Notes: a model not told the origin generated them from the sequence alone. Positions 34,146-42,817 are shown, counted from the first letter of the stretch. The stretch is DNA of 64,000 nucleotides from Paenibacillus_V sp046244365 (GCF_046244365.1 NZ_CP176395.1:8494001-8558000); one strand, 5' to 3'. A program made the numbers and translations.

Positions 34146-34847
34146 TCAGCTGCGCCCGAACCGCTCCGGCAGCAAGCCTTTCAGCTCCGCTTCGGATAAG
34201 TCGCGCCATTGCCCGATCTTTAGAGCGCCCAGCTTAACATTGATAATTCTGACCCGCTGCAGGCGGCGCACGTTGTACCCGAATGCTGCGCACATGCGGC
34301 GGATTTGCCTGTTCAGTCCCTGTGTCAGTACGATCCGGAATACCCGTTCGCCCGTCTGGGTAACCTTACAACGCTTCGTCACCTCGCCCAAAATTCGGAC
34401 GCCGTTCGCCATCCCATCCAGAAAAGCGGCGGTAAGCGGCCGGTCGACGGTAACGATGTACTCTTTCTCATGATTGTTCTCGGAGCGTAAGATCTCGTTG
34501 ACGATATCCCCATTGTTCGTGAGCAGAATAAGCCCTTCCGAATCCTTATCCAGCCGCCCGATCGGGAAGATGCGCTCCGTGTGGCCTACGAAGTCTACGA
34601 TATTCCCTTTAATATGCTGCTCCGTCGTACACGTAATGCCGACCGGCTTATTTAACGCGATGTACACGTGCTTGGTTTTGTTCCCGATCGGCTTGCCGTT
34701 TACCCTCACGTCGTCGCCTTCCGCCACTTGGCTGCCGAGTCCGGCGCGGACGCCGTTTATCGTCACTTTGCCTTCCTCGACCCATTTGTCCGCCTCGCGG
34801 CGGGAGCATACGCCCGTCTCGCTTATATATTTATTGATTCTCATCAT
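34146..34847 (-). CDS. rluF: 23S rRNA pseudouridine synthase RluF
   Basis: A 233-residue protein: N-terminal S4 RNA-binding domain (RINKYISETGVCSRREADKW) followed by an RsuA-type catalytic domain with the Asp motif FPIGRLDKDSEGLILLTNNG. The GLNRQIRRMCAAFGYNV stretch is the RluF/RluB-type C-terminal motif. RluF makes pseudouridine 2604 in the 23S rRNA of E. coli. The start is ATG 34847, with the second ATG also possible. It is single, with a bidirectional terminator behind it. Confidence 0.9.
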   Translation of the reverse strand: MMRINKYISETGVCSRREADKWVEEGKVTINGVRAGLGSQVAEGDDVRVNGKPIGNKTKHVYIALNKPVGITCTTEQHIKGNIVDFVGHTERIFPIGRLDKDSEGLILLTNNGDIVNEILRSENNHEKEYIVTVDRPLTAAFLDGMANGVRILGEVTKRCKVTQTGERVFRIVLTQGLNRQIRRMCAAFGYNVRRLQRVRIINVKLGALKIGQWRDLSEAELKGLLPERFGRS

Positions 34848-35011
34848 TGTGTGCGATCACCCGCATCTATCTTCTCATTTCCGCCGCCCGATGTCCAATC
34901 GCAGGACGTGCATACGCCGTCACTCTTGCGCCGAATCCCTACGGAGAGTATCCAACGTATGAAGACGGCACTGTAACGTAGGCGACCGCCTGCGCTGCAT
35001 GAACGAACAGC

Positions 35012-36706
35012 CTACAGCTTCGTGTCGTCGATTGCGCCAAGACTCCGCTCGATGTGTCCGATCACCGATTCCACGCAGCCGTCCTCGAACGGCGAGCGCA
35101 GCCCCGCTTCCTTGGCCAGCTCCGTAAACGGCTTACTGCCGCCCAGCTTGCACAGGTGAAGGTAGTCGGCCCATGCCGCCTGCCGGTCCTCAGCCGCCCG
35201 CTTCCAGAACTGGAGCGCGCAAATTTGCGCCAGCGTATAGTCGATATAGTAGAACGGCGCGCTGAAAATATGCCCTTGCTGGTGCCAAAAGCCGCCGCGC
35301 TCCAAATAATCGTTGTCCTCGTAATCGCGGTGAGGCAAATACTTGCGCTCGATATCCCGCCATGCTTGCTTCCGTTCGGCCGGCGTCACTTCCGGGTTCT
35401 CATAGACGAAGTGCTGGAATTCATCGACGGATACCCCGTACGGAATGAACAACAGCGCATCGCTCAAATGGGTAAACCGGTATTTGTCCGCATCCTCCTT
35501 AAAGAACAGCTCCGCCCACGGCCACGCGAAAAATTCCATGCTCATCGAGTGAATCTCGCAGGCCTCCAGCGTCGGTCCGTAATATTCCGGCACCTCGAAG
35601 TCGCGGCTCAAATACATTTGGAACGCATGGCCGATTTCGTGCGTCAGGACGTCTACATCCCCTGTCGTTCCGTTGAAATTCGCGAAAATATACGGCGAAC
35701 GGTAATCCGGGAAATACGTGCAGTAACCGCCGCCCGCTTTTCCTTTTTTGCTGGCGAGATCCATCAGCTCATGCTCTTGCATATAGCGGAAGAACGAGGA
35801 TGTCTCCGGCGACATTTCGTCATACATCCGTGTCGCCCGATCGACGATCCAATCGAGATCCCCCTTCGGTTTGGCGTTGCCGCTCGCGAACACGTACTTG
35901 TCGTCGTAATAACGGATCCGGTCTACGCCGATTCTTGCGCGCTGCCGCTCCTTCAGCTTGGAAGCTACCGGCACGATGTGCACCTTCACCTGGTCGCGGA
36001 AGTTGGCCACCTTAGCCGCATCGTAGCCGATTCTCTCCATCCTGGCGTAGCCGAGCTCGACAAAATTGCGGTAACCCAGCTTCCGGGCGATCGACGTACG
36101 CACCTTGACCAGTTGATCGTAGATGCCGTCCAGCTCTTCCTCATGCTCGCGGAAAAAGCCGTATCTCGCCTCTCCCGCCTGCCTGCGTACCTCGCGGTCG
36201 GACGATTGCATGAACGGCACGAGCTGCGAAAGCGTTCTTTCCTCGCCCTGGAACGGGATTTTGGCCGAAGCAATCAGTCTCGTATAGTCGCTGGACAGCT
36301 TATTCTCCTGCTGCAGCTCCGCCATCACCTCAGGCGAGAACGTACGCAGCGCCAAGTCGGCAAGGCTGAACAGCTGCGTTCCCCATTTGGCTTCCAGATC
36401 CCGGCGGAACGGCGAACGGACAAGCACTTCGTACAACCGCGTCGTCATGCCTTGCACGACAGGCTGCGCCTCATCGTCGAATTCTTGCTCCGCCTTATAG
36501 AACGGATCGTTCGTATCGACCGTATGACGGACACCGGCGATAGACGCCATCGTCCGGTATTCGCCCCGCAGCTTGTTGATCGCCGCCAGCGCTTCCATCT
36601 GCGTCTCCGCCGTCTCCGCCTGCTCCAGCTTGCTTAACCATGCATTGAATTGTTCCTCCAGCTTGGCCATATCCGGCCTCCGGTACGAAAACTCGCTGAA
36701 TTTCAT
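35012..36706 (-). CDS. M3 family oligoendopeptidase (PepF-like)
   Basis: A 564-residue cytosolic zinc peptidase of the M3 (thimet) group. HEIGHAFQMYLS near residue 352 is the HExxH site, and the third ligand is the E in GPTLEACEIHSMSMEFF downstream. The long helical N-terminus is typical of PepF/oligoendopeptidase F, which degrades peptides of about 6-17 residues. The start is ATG 36706 (GGGAGGAG upstream, spacing 10); an alternative at 36739 has no ribosome site. It is monocistronic. Confidence 0.92.
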   Translation of the reverse strand: MKFSEFSYRRPDMAKLEEQFNAWLSKLEQAETAETQMEALAAINKLRGEYRTMASIAGVRHTVDTNDPFYKAEQEFDDEAQPVVQGMTTRLYEVLVRSPFRRDLEAKWGTQLFSLADLALRTFSPEVMAELQQENKLSSDYTRLIASAKIPFQGEERTLSQLVPFMQSSDREVRRQAGEARYGFFREHEEELDGIYDQLVKVRTSIARKLGYRNFVELGYARMERIGYDAAKVANFRDQVKVHIVPVASKLKERQRARIGVDRIRYYDDKYVFASGNAKPKGDLDWIVDRATRMYDEMSPETSSFFRYMQEHELMDLASKKGKAGGGYCTYFPDYRSPYIFANFNGTTGDVDVLTHEIGHAFQMYLSRDFEVPEYYGPTLEACEIHSMSMEFFAWPWAELFFKEDADKYRFTHLSDALLFIPYGVSVDEFQHFVYENPEVTPAERKQAWRDIERKYLPHRDYEDNDYLERGGFWHQQGHIFSAPFYYIDYTLAQICALQFWKRAAEDRQAAWADYLHLCKLGGSKPFTELAKEAGLRSPFEDGCVESVIGHIERSLGAIDDTKL

Positions 36707-37019
36707 CCCTCGATCGCTCCTCCCGAATCCTAGTAACATTCCTTCTCGGCTTGCGGCACTTCCATTCTACTAACGTCGCGCACCGTTTTCGCAGCACCTT
36801 TTCTATTCTTATAGAAGCGGCTTCGCGTCAACTGTATTTTACCACGTTGCGGACGGCAACCCAAAAGCCTTGTCTACACTAGCAGTACTCCGCGAAACAC
36901 TGATAGATAAAGGTGGAATTTCCGAGAATCTAGTTGTTTGGCTAGTACCTCTTAAATAAGGGATACGTATATATAAAGTACAAAGCACCACCAATGATAA
37001 CCGAAAGGGGAACAATCAA
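36707..37019. other. Gene-free interval before the CotB-like gene
   Basis: No gene. Bases 36925-36990 are AT-rich and hold ATACGTATATATA near 36963, which could be part of a sporulation promoter, but no complete -35/-10 pair is clear. Confidence 0.45.
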
Positions 37020-37808
37020 ATGGCAGGACACAGCTATCTGAAGTCCATGGTAGGCAAAGAGTTTAAAGTGAACAGAGGAGGGCACGACGCAGTCTGGGGG
37101 AAATTGATAGACGTCAAGAACGACTTTCTGGTTCTGGATACCGGCGAAGGCAACGGCATTTGCTACTTCAACCTGAAACACATCAAGAGCTTCAATGAAG
37201 TCATCGGCGGCCAAAACGGTCAAAACGGCAACAACAATGGCAATGCCAACAGCAAAATCACGTACAGCAGCAGCCCTGAATATGTGCATGCCAGCAAATT
37301 TTCCGAAGTTCTCGAAAAACTGCGCCCGAACGTCGTCACGATCAACCGCGGCGGCCCTGAGAAAATCGAAGGCGTACTGACCGACGCCAATGAAGATTAT
37401 ATGATCGTCGTCGTCAACAAAGACATCATCCGCATCCCGACTTACCACGTCAAATCCATCTCGCTCTATACCGGCAATAACGACAAAAACGACGGTAACG
37501 GCAACGCCAACGCGAACAACAAAAACGACAAGAACGACAAGAATGACAAGAATGACAAGAACGACAAAAACAAAAACAAGTCCGGCGGCAAAAACGACAA
37601 GTCCGGCAGAAACCGCCGCGGCAACACGAGAGACTACGACCGCAGCGGCCGTAGCGACGAGCGCAGCGAACGCAGCGAACGCCGCGGACGCAGACGCAAC
37701 GTTTACAGCGGACGTACGCGCACCACTTACGGCGGGCGTAAGCAAGCCAGAACGCGCGTTGCCGGCAAAAGCACGGCTAAAGTCCGGGCGAACGTTCGCG
37801 CCAAGTAA
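37020..37808 (+). CDS. CotB-like spore coat protein
   Basis: A 262-residue protein closely resembling CotB of B. subtilis. It has two related beta units: EFKVNRGGHDAVWGKLIDVK (about residues 12-31) with a final NLKHIKSFN, and VTINRGGPEKIEGVLTDA (about 105-122) with ending YHVKSISLYTG. A Lys/Asn/Asp low-complexity tract (KNDKNDKNDKND near 165) and a very Arg/Ser/Gly-rich C-terminus follow, as in coat proteins that are modified or assembled on the spore surface. The start is ATG 37020 with GAAAGGGG. It is followed 41 bases later by a tiny membrane protein gene and then by a second CotB-like gene, so a spore-surface cluster is likely. Confidence 0.88.
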   Translation: MAGHSYLKSMVGKEFKVNRGGHDAVWGKLIDVKNDFLVLDTGEGNGICYFNLKHIKSFNEVIGGQNGQNGNNNGNANSKITYSSSPEYVHASKFSEVLEKLRPNVVTINRGGPEKIEGVLTDANEDYMIVVVNKDIIRIPTYHVKSISLYTGNNDKNDGNGNANANNKNDKNDKNDKNDKNDKNKNKSGGKNDKSGRNRRGNTRDYDRSGRSDERSERSERRGRRRNVYSGRTRTTYGGRKQARTRVAGKSTAKVRANVRAK

Positions 37809-37849
37809 CCCTTCCCGTTCTCTATGCACCGATAAGGGAGGGATAACCT

Positions 37850-38008
37850 ATGATACTGCTGCCGTATCTCATTTCGATTCTCGCAGGCTTCATGCTCTAT
37901 ATGCTGCTTAAACCTCAAACGAACCCGCCAGCCGAATTCGTCGAAACGAACGAAGCACCCGATTCCTCCAACCTTCCTTTCCGTCACAAAGCGAGCTCCA
38001 ATGCTTGA
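37850..38008 (+). CDS. Tiny membrane protein behind the CotB-like gene
   Basis: A 52-residue reading frame beginning MILLPYLISILAGFMLYMLL, one hydrophobic helix, then a hydrophilic tail (KPQTNPPAEFVETNEAPDSS). AAGGGAGGGATAACCT puts a strong ribosome site 9 nt before ATG 37850. The gene is too short for usual ORF calling. The position right behind a coat gene suggests a spore-related membrane peptide; no function is known. Confidence 0.65.
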   Translation: MILLPYLISILAGFMLYMLLKPQTNPPAEFVETNEAPDSSNLPFRHKASSNA

Positions 38009-38565
38009 TCAGCAACTTCTTCGCCGGCTTTACGGTCGCCCTGCCGGGATTCGTATTCCTATGACGGTCCCGCAGCGCAACCGAGCCGATACCGACCGCA
38101 TTCCTAGCCGCATCGCTTCCCGCGGCCGGTATCGTCCCGCCGGCAGTCCTAAGCCGCCATGCAGGAATCGCTTCGGGGACGGCCATCCCTCTTGCAGCGG
38201 CGATCGTCACGTCGGCGGGCTTGAAAACACCGGCATGGCCCGGTGGTCGGCTTGGAAGCTCATCCGCTTAGCCAAAGGCTCCGGCGTTCGGTTATACGTT
38301 TCGACCAGCCTGCTATGCTTCTTGACTGTCCTTGCTCTCAGTAGCGGCGGAGGTATGGCGGTTGCGGCATCGATATTCATTCAAGATCGCAGCCGTGCTG
38401 TCTTACCGCCCCGTCAAAAAATTTCTTCTCTCCTGTCAGATGCGCCGGCGGCTTCTGCCTCCGGCGTCCCTGTCGGGGTAAGTGTATGACTTTTCGCAAG
38501 ACTGCTTGGCTTGTAAGGCTGGACTACGCTTTTCCATTGACTATCCGGAAGGGAGGCAGCCGATA
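38009..38565. other. Interval between the tiny membrane protein and the second CotB-like gene
   Basis: No gene I would stand behind. A 162-codon frame (38001-38489) exists, but its first two-thirds are Arg/Pro-rich and it lacks a ribosome site; its last part (from ATG 38235) codes for an 84-residue protein with one hydrophobic helix. A different frame shows a run of Ala/Ile/Pro codons without stop. It could be a decayed gene. Confidence 0.4.
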
Positions 38566-39228
38566 TTGAATGGCATTCGAAATTTCCTAGGTAAGCATAT
38601 CGACGTGAACATATCCGGGAAAGGCGTGATTACCGGGTTGCTAATCGACCTTGGCAGCGACATTATGGTCATTCACGACGGGTTCCACTATTTGTACATC
38701 CCACTCGTGCATATCCAAAGCGTGAAGCTGAGCACGACCGATCTCACGATTTCCGAACTGCCCGAGCAGCCGATCGAGAACCATGCGGAGCCCATTTCCT
38801 ACCGCAAAATGCTCGTTAACGCCAAAGGGCTTTTTCTGGAAATATACACATCCGGCGGTCACTCGATTCATGGTTACTTGACAGGCATCATGAACGACTA
38901 TTTCGTGTTCTACTCGCCCGTTTATCATACGGTTTTCATTTCCATGAACCATTTGAAATATTTGATCCCGTATCAGCAGGACATGACTCCTTACTCGCTC
39001 AATCAGGAGTATTTCCCGGTCAAACCTTCCAATATTACGCTAGCCCGGACGTTCGAGCAGCAAATCAAGAAGCTGGAAGGGAAATTCGTCGTTCTAGACA
39101 TGGATGAACATCCTCGCAAAATCGGGCTTCTCAAAAGCTTCGAGGACCTGCAGCTCGAGCTCGTTACGGCTAACGGCGAGACGTTCTATTGGAATATGCA
39201 CCATATCAAAACGGTTCATCTCCCCTAA
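38566..39228 (+). CDS. Second CotB-like (DUF2642-type) coat protein
   Basis: A 220-residue protein with three related beta units: LGKHIDVNISGKGVITGLLI (residues about 7-26), LFLEIYTSGGHSIHGYLTGI (about 89-108) and LEGKFVVLDMDEHPRKIGLL (about 170-190), each closing with an HI-type strand (LVHIQSVKL, ISMNHLKYL, MHHIKTVHL). This is the CotB repeat in three copies, with no low-complexity tail. The start is TTG 38566, 9 nt after GGAAGGGAGG; a frame open from 38482 has no such site. It probably belongs to the same spore-surface cluster as 37020. Confidence 0.8.
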   Translation: MNGIRNFLGKHIDVNISGKGVITGLLIDLGSDIMVIHDGFHYLYIPLVHIQSVKLSTTDLTISELPEQPIENHAEPISYRKMLVNAKGLFLEIYTSGGHSIHGYLTGIMNDYFVFYSPVYHTVFISMNHLKYLIPYQQDMTPYSLNQEYFPVKPSNITLARTFEQQIKKLEGKFVVLDMDEHPRKIGLLKSFEDLQLELVTANGETFYWNMHHIKTVHLP

Positions 39229-39424
39229 GACTAATCACGCCGGCATATCTCTGTCTCCAACCTGCGGTTCCTCCGCGGCGATGGAGGCTTTTTTGCGCTT
39301 CCGAGAGTACCGCCTTTTAGCATCTTCTGGAACCGGAGGTTACCGAAAATCGGGATTTTATAAAAACGGCCGATTTGGCACATGTTAGAAATGGTTGTCA
39401 CTATCTCAAAAGGAGGCCGTCAAC

Positions 39425-39586
39425 ATGGAAAACCGCACGCATGAAGGAAACTACGAAGGCACTCGCAATATGAAGCCGAAAAATCAGGATATGGCATTCG
39501 TCAACGATACGATCGATCAAGCCAAAAGCACGACGAATCCGGTAGGCGCCGTCACGAAAGAAGGGCACGACAAAACGGCGCAATAG
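39425..39586 (+). CDS. Small hydrophilic protein
   Basis: A 53-residue protein (MENRTHEGNYEGTRNMKPKN and onward, ending VTKEGHDKTAQ), rich in Asn, Thr, Lys and Glu with no hydrophobic segment. AAAAGGAGG sits 8 nt before ATG 39425 and a terminator follows at 39639, so it is a real transcription unit. I recognise no family; the composition resembles small spore or stress peptides. Confidence 0.6.
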   Translation: MENRTHEGNYEGTRNMKPKNQDMAFVNDTIDQAKSTTNPVGAVTKEGHDKTAQ

Positions 39587-39638
39587 CCCGGTTTCCGGCC
39601 CCCGCCTTGGCCAAAGCAGGCGAGCGTCTTCAAAAAAG

Positions 39639-39663
39639 AACCCGGCTGACGGTCAGCCGGGTT
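39639..39663. terminator. Terminator after the small hydrophilic gene
   Basis: AACCCGGCTGA and TCAGCCGGGTT with a CGG loop: perfect 11-bp stem. It can serve both directions. Confidence 0.8.
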
Positions 39664-39679
39664 TCTTGATTTTGCAGGA

Positions 39680-40153
39680 CTACGGCTTGTTAACAACCGC
39701 GAGGGATGCAATCTGCTGCATATGATGCTCGTCATGCCAGGCGAAGTCGGCGATATATTCGATCACGACGAATTTGCAGTCGACCGCGGCATAAGCCGTA
39801 CCATACTGCTCCTCCGGAATGGCTCTCAAGTGACCGACGATTGCCCGACGAACCTCGGTTGCTTCTTCCAGCAGCTCGTTTCGGCTCTTGGTTGTGCCGT
39901 ACGCAGCCGCTTCCCTGTTAAATTGTTCGAAATCCAGATTCGCGAGCGTCAGCGGCTCCCCGTTACGCGCTCTGGCAACGGCGGTCTCCATATAATACCG
40001 GTCCCACAGCATCATGTGGCTGACGATATCCCGCGGCGCCCACTTGCCCTCCCCGATCGGCGTCGTCCATGTGCGCTCGTCCATCCCGTGCAGCGATTCC
40101 GCAAAAGCGATCCACTTCTCCATCGATTGAACCAGCTGCTCTTTGTTTGACAT
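39680..40153 (-). CDS. DinB-like protein
   Basis: A 157-residue four-helix protein. SHMMLWDRYYMETAVARA near residue 45 and the WHDEHHMQQI near the C-terminus supply the metal-binding histidines expected of DinB/YfiT-like proteins. Possible role: metal-dependent thiol transferase; not proven. The start is ATG 40153, with GGAGGAGAGCTT upstream; the frame is open to 40216 but without ribosome site. Confidence 0.85.
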   Translation of the reverse strand: MSNKEQLVQSMEKWIAFAESLHGMDERTWTTPIGEGKWAPRDIVSHMMLWDRYYMETAVARARNGEPLTLANLDFEQFNREAAAYGTTKSRNELLEEATEVRRAIVGHLRAIPEEQYGTAYAAVDCKFVVIEYIADFAWHDEHHMQQIASLAVVNKP

Positions 40154-40246
40154 AAGCTCTCCTCCAAAACGGTATTTTATAAGAACATATGTTTGTAATT
40201 CGCGTTTGCCGGTCAAATCCCTGCTCGCTATAGAAAAAAATAAAAA

Positions 40247-40269
40247 CCGCCGCAGTCAGCCTGCGGCGG
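40247..40269 (-). terminator. Terminator of the sugar kinase gene
   Basis: CCGCCGCAG and CTGCGGCGG around a 5-base loop, followed on the minus strand by a U-run. Confidence 0.85.
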
Positions 40270-40286
40270 TGTCGAGGACAACTATG

Positions 40287-41780
40287 CTATTGACGGTAAA
40301 ACTGACCCAGCGCCGCAAGCAACGGCACATAGCCGGTTTCGTACAGCTTGCGGTAAGCCTCGTGGCGCTCTCCGTCCGCATCGATACGGGAGGAACCGGA
40401 CGTGCGAACCGCCTTCACCGCTTCGTCCGGCGACCCGTAGACGCCGCAGCCGATGCCTGCGGCCATGGCAGCCCCGAGCAGCGTCGCCTCTTCGATCGGC
40501 GGCACCTCCAGCGCGCAGTTCAGCACGTCGGCCTTCACCTGCAGCCATTGCCGGTTGCGCGTTCCGCCGCCTACGACGAGCAGCTTGTCGATCGGACTGC
40601 CGGCAATCTCTTCCGCGGAGCTGCGGATTAACTGCAGCTGGTACGCGGTCCCTTCCAGCACCGCCTTGATCAGCTCGCCCTTGCCCTGCTTGCCGGTGAA
40701 GCCGATGAACGCCGCCTTGGCGCGCGGGTTGGGTGACGGGGCTCCGCTGCCCGACAAGTATGGATAATAAAGAATACCGGTAGGACCCGGTTTTACGGCG
40801 TCAAGCAGCCTGATCAGCTGCTCGTAGCTCATCGGTTCCTCGCCGAATTGGGCCCGCAGCCATTCGACGGAACCTCCTGAGGCGGAATTGCCGCCCATCC
40901 AGAAATGGCGGTTCGGCACGACATAGCAGCCGTAGGACAACCCGGAATCAAACTGCTTACGGGTCAGCGGCCGCTCCTCCAGCGTACCGACTAGCGTCTC
41001 CGCCGTCCCCATCGAGTCGTAAACGACGCCCGGCTCGATCGAGCCGACGGCAAGGGCTGCGATGACGTGATCATGGCCGGCAACCGCTACCGGCGTCCCC
41101 TGCGCAAGTCCTGTTGCAGCGGCTGCCGCAGCCGTGACGTCCCCTGCCCTAGCACCGCTCGGCAGCGCCTGGGGAAAGAGCGATTCGTCCAGTCCGAAAT
41201 GGGCGAGCCATTCTTGGTTCCAGCTCTTTTGGTCGATGCGGAACGCCAATGTCCGCGCCGCCAGCGAATAGTCGATCGCCATGCTGCCAGAAAGCCTGTA
41301 CGCGATGTAGCTGGACGCCGAAAGCCACGTGACCGGACCCTTCAGCGCCTCCGGAAACCGGTCGCGAATCCACAGCAGCTTGGCGAGCCCCATTTTGAAG
41401 CTGTTGCGAAGCCCCGTTTGCTGAAATAAATCGAACGGATCCGACTCTTGCCCGATCCGGTCGGCTTGCGCCTGCGAGCACGTATCGAACCAAGGCATGA
41501 ACGGGGACCGGGCTTGTCCGGTTTCCCGGTCGACAAGAAGTCCGCTCTCCGCCATGCTTGTAATGCCTATTGCCGCAACCCGAGGCTCTCCGGCCTGCAG
41601 GAGTACCGTCCGGATTGCAGAAGCGATGCTTTCCCACATTTCCTCCGGATCGTAGTAGGCATACCCGTCACTGTGCGTGTGGGTCACCGTTCTGCGGCTT
41701 TCGATCGCAACCGCCTTCCCGTCTTCCGTATACAACCCGGCCTTGCTGTTCGTCGTGCCGATATCAATGCCTAGAAGCAT
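40287..41780 (-). CDS. FGGY family carbohydrate kinase (gluconokinase/xylulokinase type)
   Basis: A 497-residue sugar kinase: GIDIGTTNSKAGLY at the start is the FGGY phosphate-binding motif, GHDHVIAALAVGSIEPG is the second, and LVVGGGTRNRQWLQVKADVL near the C-terminus is the adenosine-binding motif. The closest named activities would be gluconokinase or xylulokinase; the substrate cannot be set from sequence. The start was placed at ATG 41780: AAAGGAG is 12 nt upstream, while the first ATG of the frame (41792) touches the ribosome site. A candidate cre site lies 38-52 bases upstream, consistent with carbon catabolite control. It is monocistronic. Confidence 0.9.
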   Translation of the reverse strand: MLLGIDIGTTNSKAGLYTEDGKAVAIESRRTVTHTHSDGYAYYDPEEMWESIASAIRTVLLQAGEPRVAAIGITSMAESGLLVDRETGQARSPFMPWFDTCSQAQADRIGQESDPFDLFQQTGLRNSFKMGLAKLLWIRDRFPEALKGPVTWLSASSYIAYRLSGSMAIDYSLAARTLAFRIDQKSWNQEWLAHFGLDESLFPQALPSGARAGDVTAAAAAATGLAQGTPVAVAGHDHVIAALAVGSIEPGVVYDSMGTAETLVGTLEERPLTRKQFDSGLSYGCYVVPNRHFWMGGNSASGGSVEWLRAQFGEEPMSYEQLIRLLDAVKPGPTGILYYPYLSGSGAPSPNPRAKAAFIGFTGKQGKGELIKAVLEGTAYQLQLIRSSAEEIAGSPIDKLLVVGGGTRNRQWLQVKADVLNCALEVPPIEEATLLGAAMAAGIGCGVYGSPDEAVKAVRTSGSSRIDADGERHEAYRKLYETGYVPLLAALGQFYRQ

Positions 41781-41817
41781 GGCTTCATACATCTCCTTTA
41801 AGGGGCTTTCTGTCTTT

Positions 41818-41832
41818 ATGTAAACGTGTGCA
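41818..41832. promoter_or_regulatory. Candidate cre (CcpA) site
   Basis: ATGTAAACGTGTGCA matches the cre consensus WTGNAANCGNWNNCW at 14 of 15 positions, just upstream of the sugar kinase start. Confidence 0.5.
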
Positions 41833-42004
41833 ATTCTACTTCCCAGCTACTTTGCTTCGCTGCTATCGCCTCGGGCCCGCACATTCTCAACCAAACACCA
41901 TCGGAGACATGACCGCCTCCGGCCGAACGGCTCCGGCTTGAGAGGGTACCCTCCGCATAGCTGCGCTTCTGACCATTTTAGCAAAACCTTCCGTAGAAAA
42001 AAAG

Positions 42005-42036
42005 ACGCCCGCTCGGTTTAACCAAGCAAGCGCCCT
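42005..42036 (-). terminator. Terminator of the collagen-like gene
   Basis: GGGCGCTTGCTTGGT and ACCGAGCGGGCGT pair with a TAA loop, and the minus strand continues with a run of U. Confidence 0.75.
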
Positions 42037-42061
42037 TGAACCTAACCCTTTCTCGTTCGAA

Positions 42062-42667
42062 TCAATAGCATTGGAATTCGTCAATTTGACGGAGATCGAC
42101 GCCGAAATATTGCCACCAGAAGCCGTTCCAGCGGAAGCCCGAAGCCGAACGATGACTGACATTCGTCAGGAAGGCCCAATATTGATCTCCGTTACGCTGC
42201 CAAATGTAGACGAAACGGAACGTACATGGCCGGATCGAGCCGGGACTTACGGCAAACGCGCTAGGGCCCTGAGACTTTACCGGTTTCGTCGGCGTAATAT
42301 TGGGCGGCGGCGATTGCGGCATTCCCGCTTGGCCCGGTCCGCCCGGCATGCCCGGGCCTCCGCCGGGGAATCCGGGTCCGCCCGGCATCCCTGGGCCGCC
42401 GCCGGGGAATCCCGGTCCGCCCGGCATCCCTGGGCCGCCGCCGGGGAATCCCGGTCCGCCCGGCATCCCTGGGCCGCCGCCGGGAAATCCGGGTCCGCCT
42501 GGCATCCCTGGGCCGCCGCCGGGAAATCCGGGTCCGCCCGGCATGCCCGGGCTTCCGCCGGGGAACATACCGCCGCCGGGAAATAGCCCGCCGAATATGC
42601 GTCCGTCTTCGGTCGTGCCCGGCACCACCCAGTAATAATTAGATGGTATTTGTCTATACATATACAT
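42062..42667 (-). CDS. Collagen-like Gly/Pro repeat spore-surface protein
   Basis: A 201-residue protein. The N-terminus (MYMYRQIPSNYYWVVPGTTE) has no signal. A Gly-Pro-rich region follows, with a 13-residue repeat (MPGGPGFPGGGPG) in about five copies. The C-terminal domain has a Cys/Trp/Phe-rich pattern (CTFRFVYIWQRNGDQYWAFL, then SGFRWNGFWWQYFGVDLRQI) and ends FQCY. This pattern of collagen-like repeats plus a small globular domain is common in spore-surface and exosporium proteins of Bacilli. The start is ATG 42667 (AAAGGGG, spacing 9). CATATACT on the minus strand near 42735 could be a sporulation -10. Confidence 0.75.
   Translation of the reverse strand: MYMYRQIPSNYYWVVPGTTEDGRIFGGLFPGGGMFPGGSPGMPGGPGFPGGGPGMPGGPGFPGGGPGMPGGPGFPGGGPGMPGGPGFPGGGPGMPGGPGFPGGGPGMPGGPGQAGMPQSPPPNITPTKPVKSQGPSAFAVSPGSIRPCTFRFVYIWQRNGDQYWAFLTNVSHRSASGFRWNGFWWQYFGVDLRQIDEFQCY
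42366..42560 (-). repeat. Five 39-bp tandem repeats in the collagen-like gene
   Basis: The unit begins GGGAATC and ends GCCGCCGCCG when read on the plus strand, with starts at 42366, 42405, 42444, 42483 and 42522. Each codes for 13 residues. Copy number may vary between strains. Confidence 0.85.
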
Positions 42668-42817
42668 ATTTTTAATCCCCTTTATCCGGTATTTGGCCCG
42701 CATCGCTTTCCGGCGTGTGGGCGATTTCATCAACAGTATATGTGACATCCGCCCGAAGTTTATGGGCGAATGCCCGTTTTACGGAAAAAGATCGGTTCCC
42801 TTTTGCCTTCATCCGCT

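Noticed and set aside
35054..36637. A 527-codon plus-strand frame across the oligoendopeptidase gene
   Set aside because: Shadow frame; the minus-strand product has HExxH and family-wide similarity.
37513..37567. Regular AACGACAAGAATGACAAG-type DNA repeats that resemble a short CRISPR
   Set aside because: The repeats are in frame, contiguous and without spacers; they code for the Lys/Asn/Asp tract of the CotB-like protein.
36942..37829. A 295-codon minus-strand Val/Ala-rich frame opposite the CotB-like gene
   Set aside because: It is the reverse complement of Asn/Lys/Asp-rich codons, and the plus strand has a good start and known motifs.
41939..41954. GAGGGTACCCTC palindrome after the sugar kinase promoter region
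   Set aside because: It is short and isolated, with no promoter beside it; chance cannot be excluded.
42362..42560. Regularly spaced repeats in the collagen-like gene as a CRISPR array
   Set aside because: The 39-bp units are directly adjacent and in frame, with no unique spacers and no cas genes.
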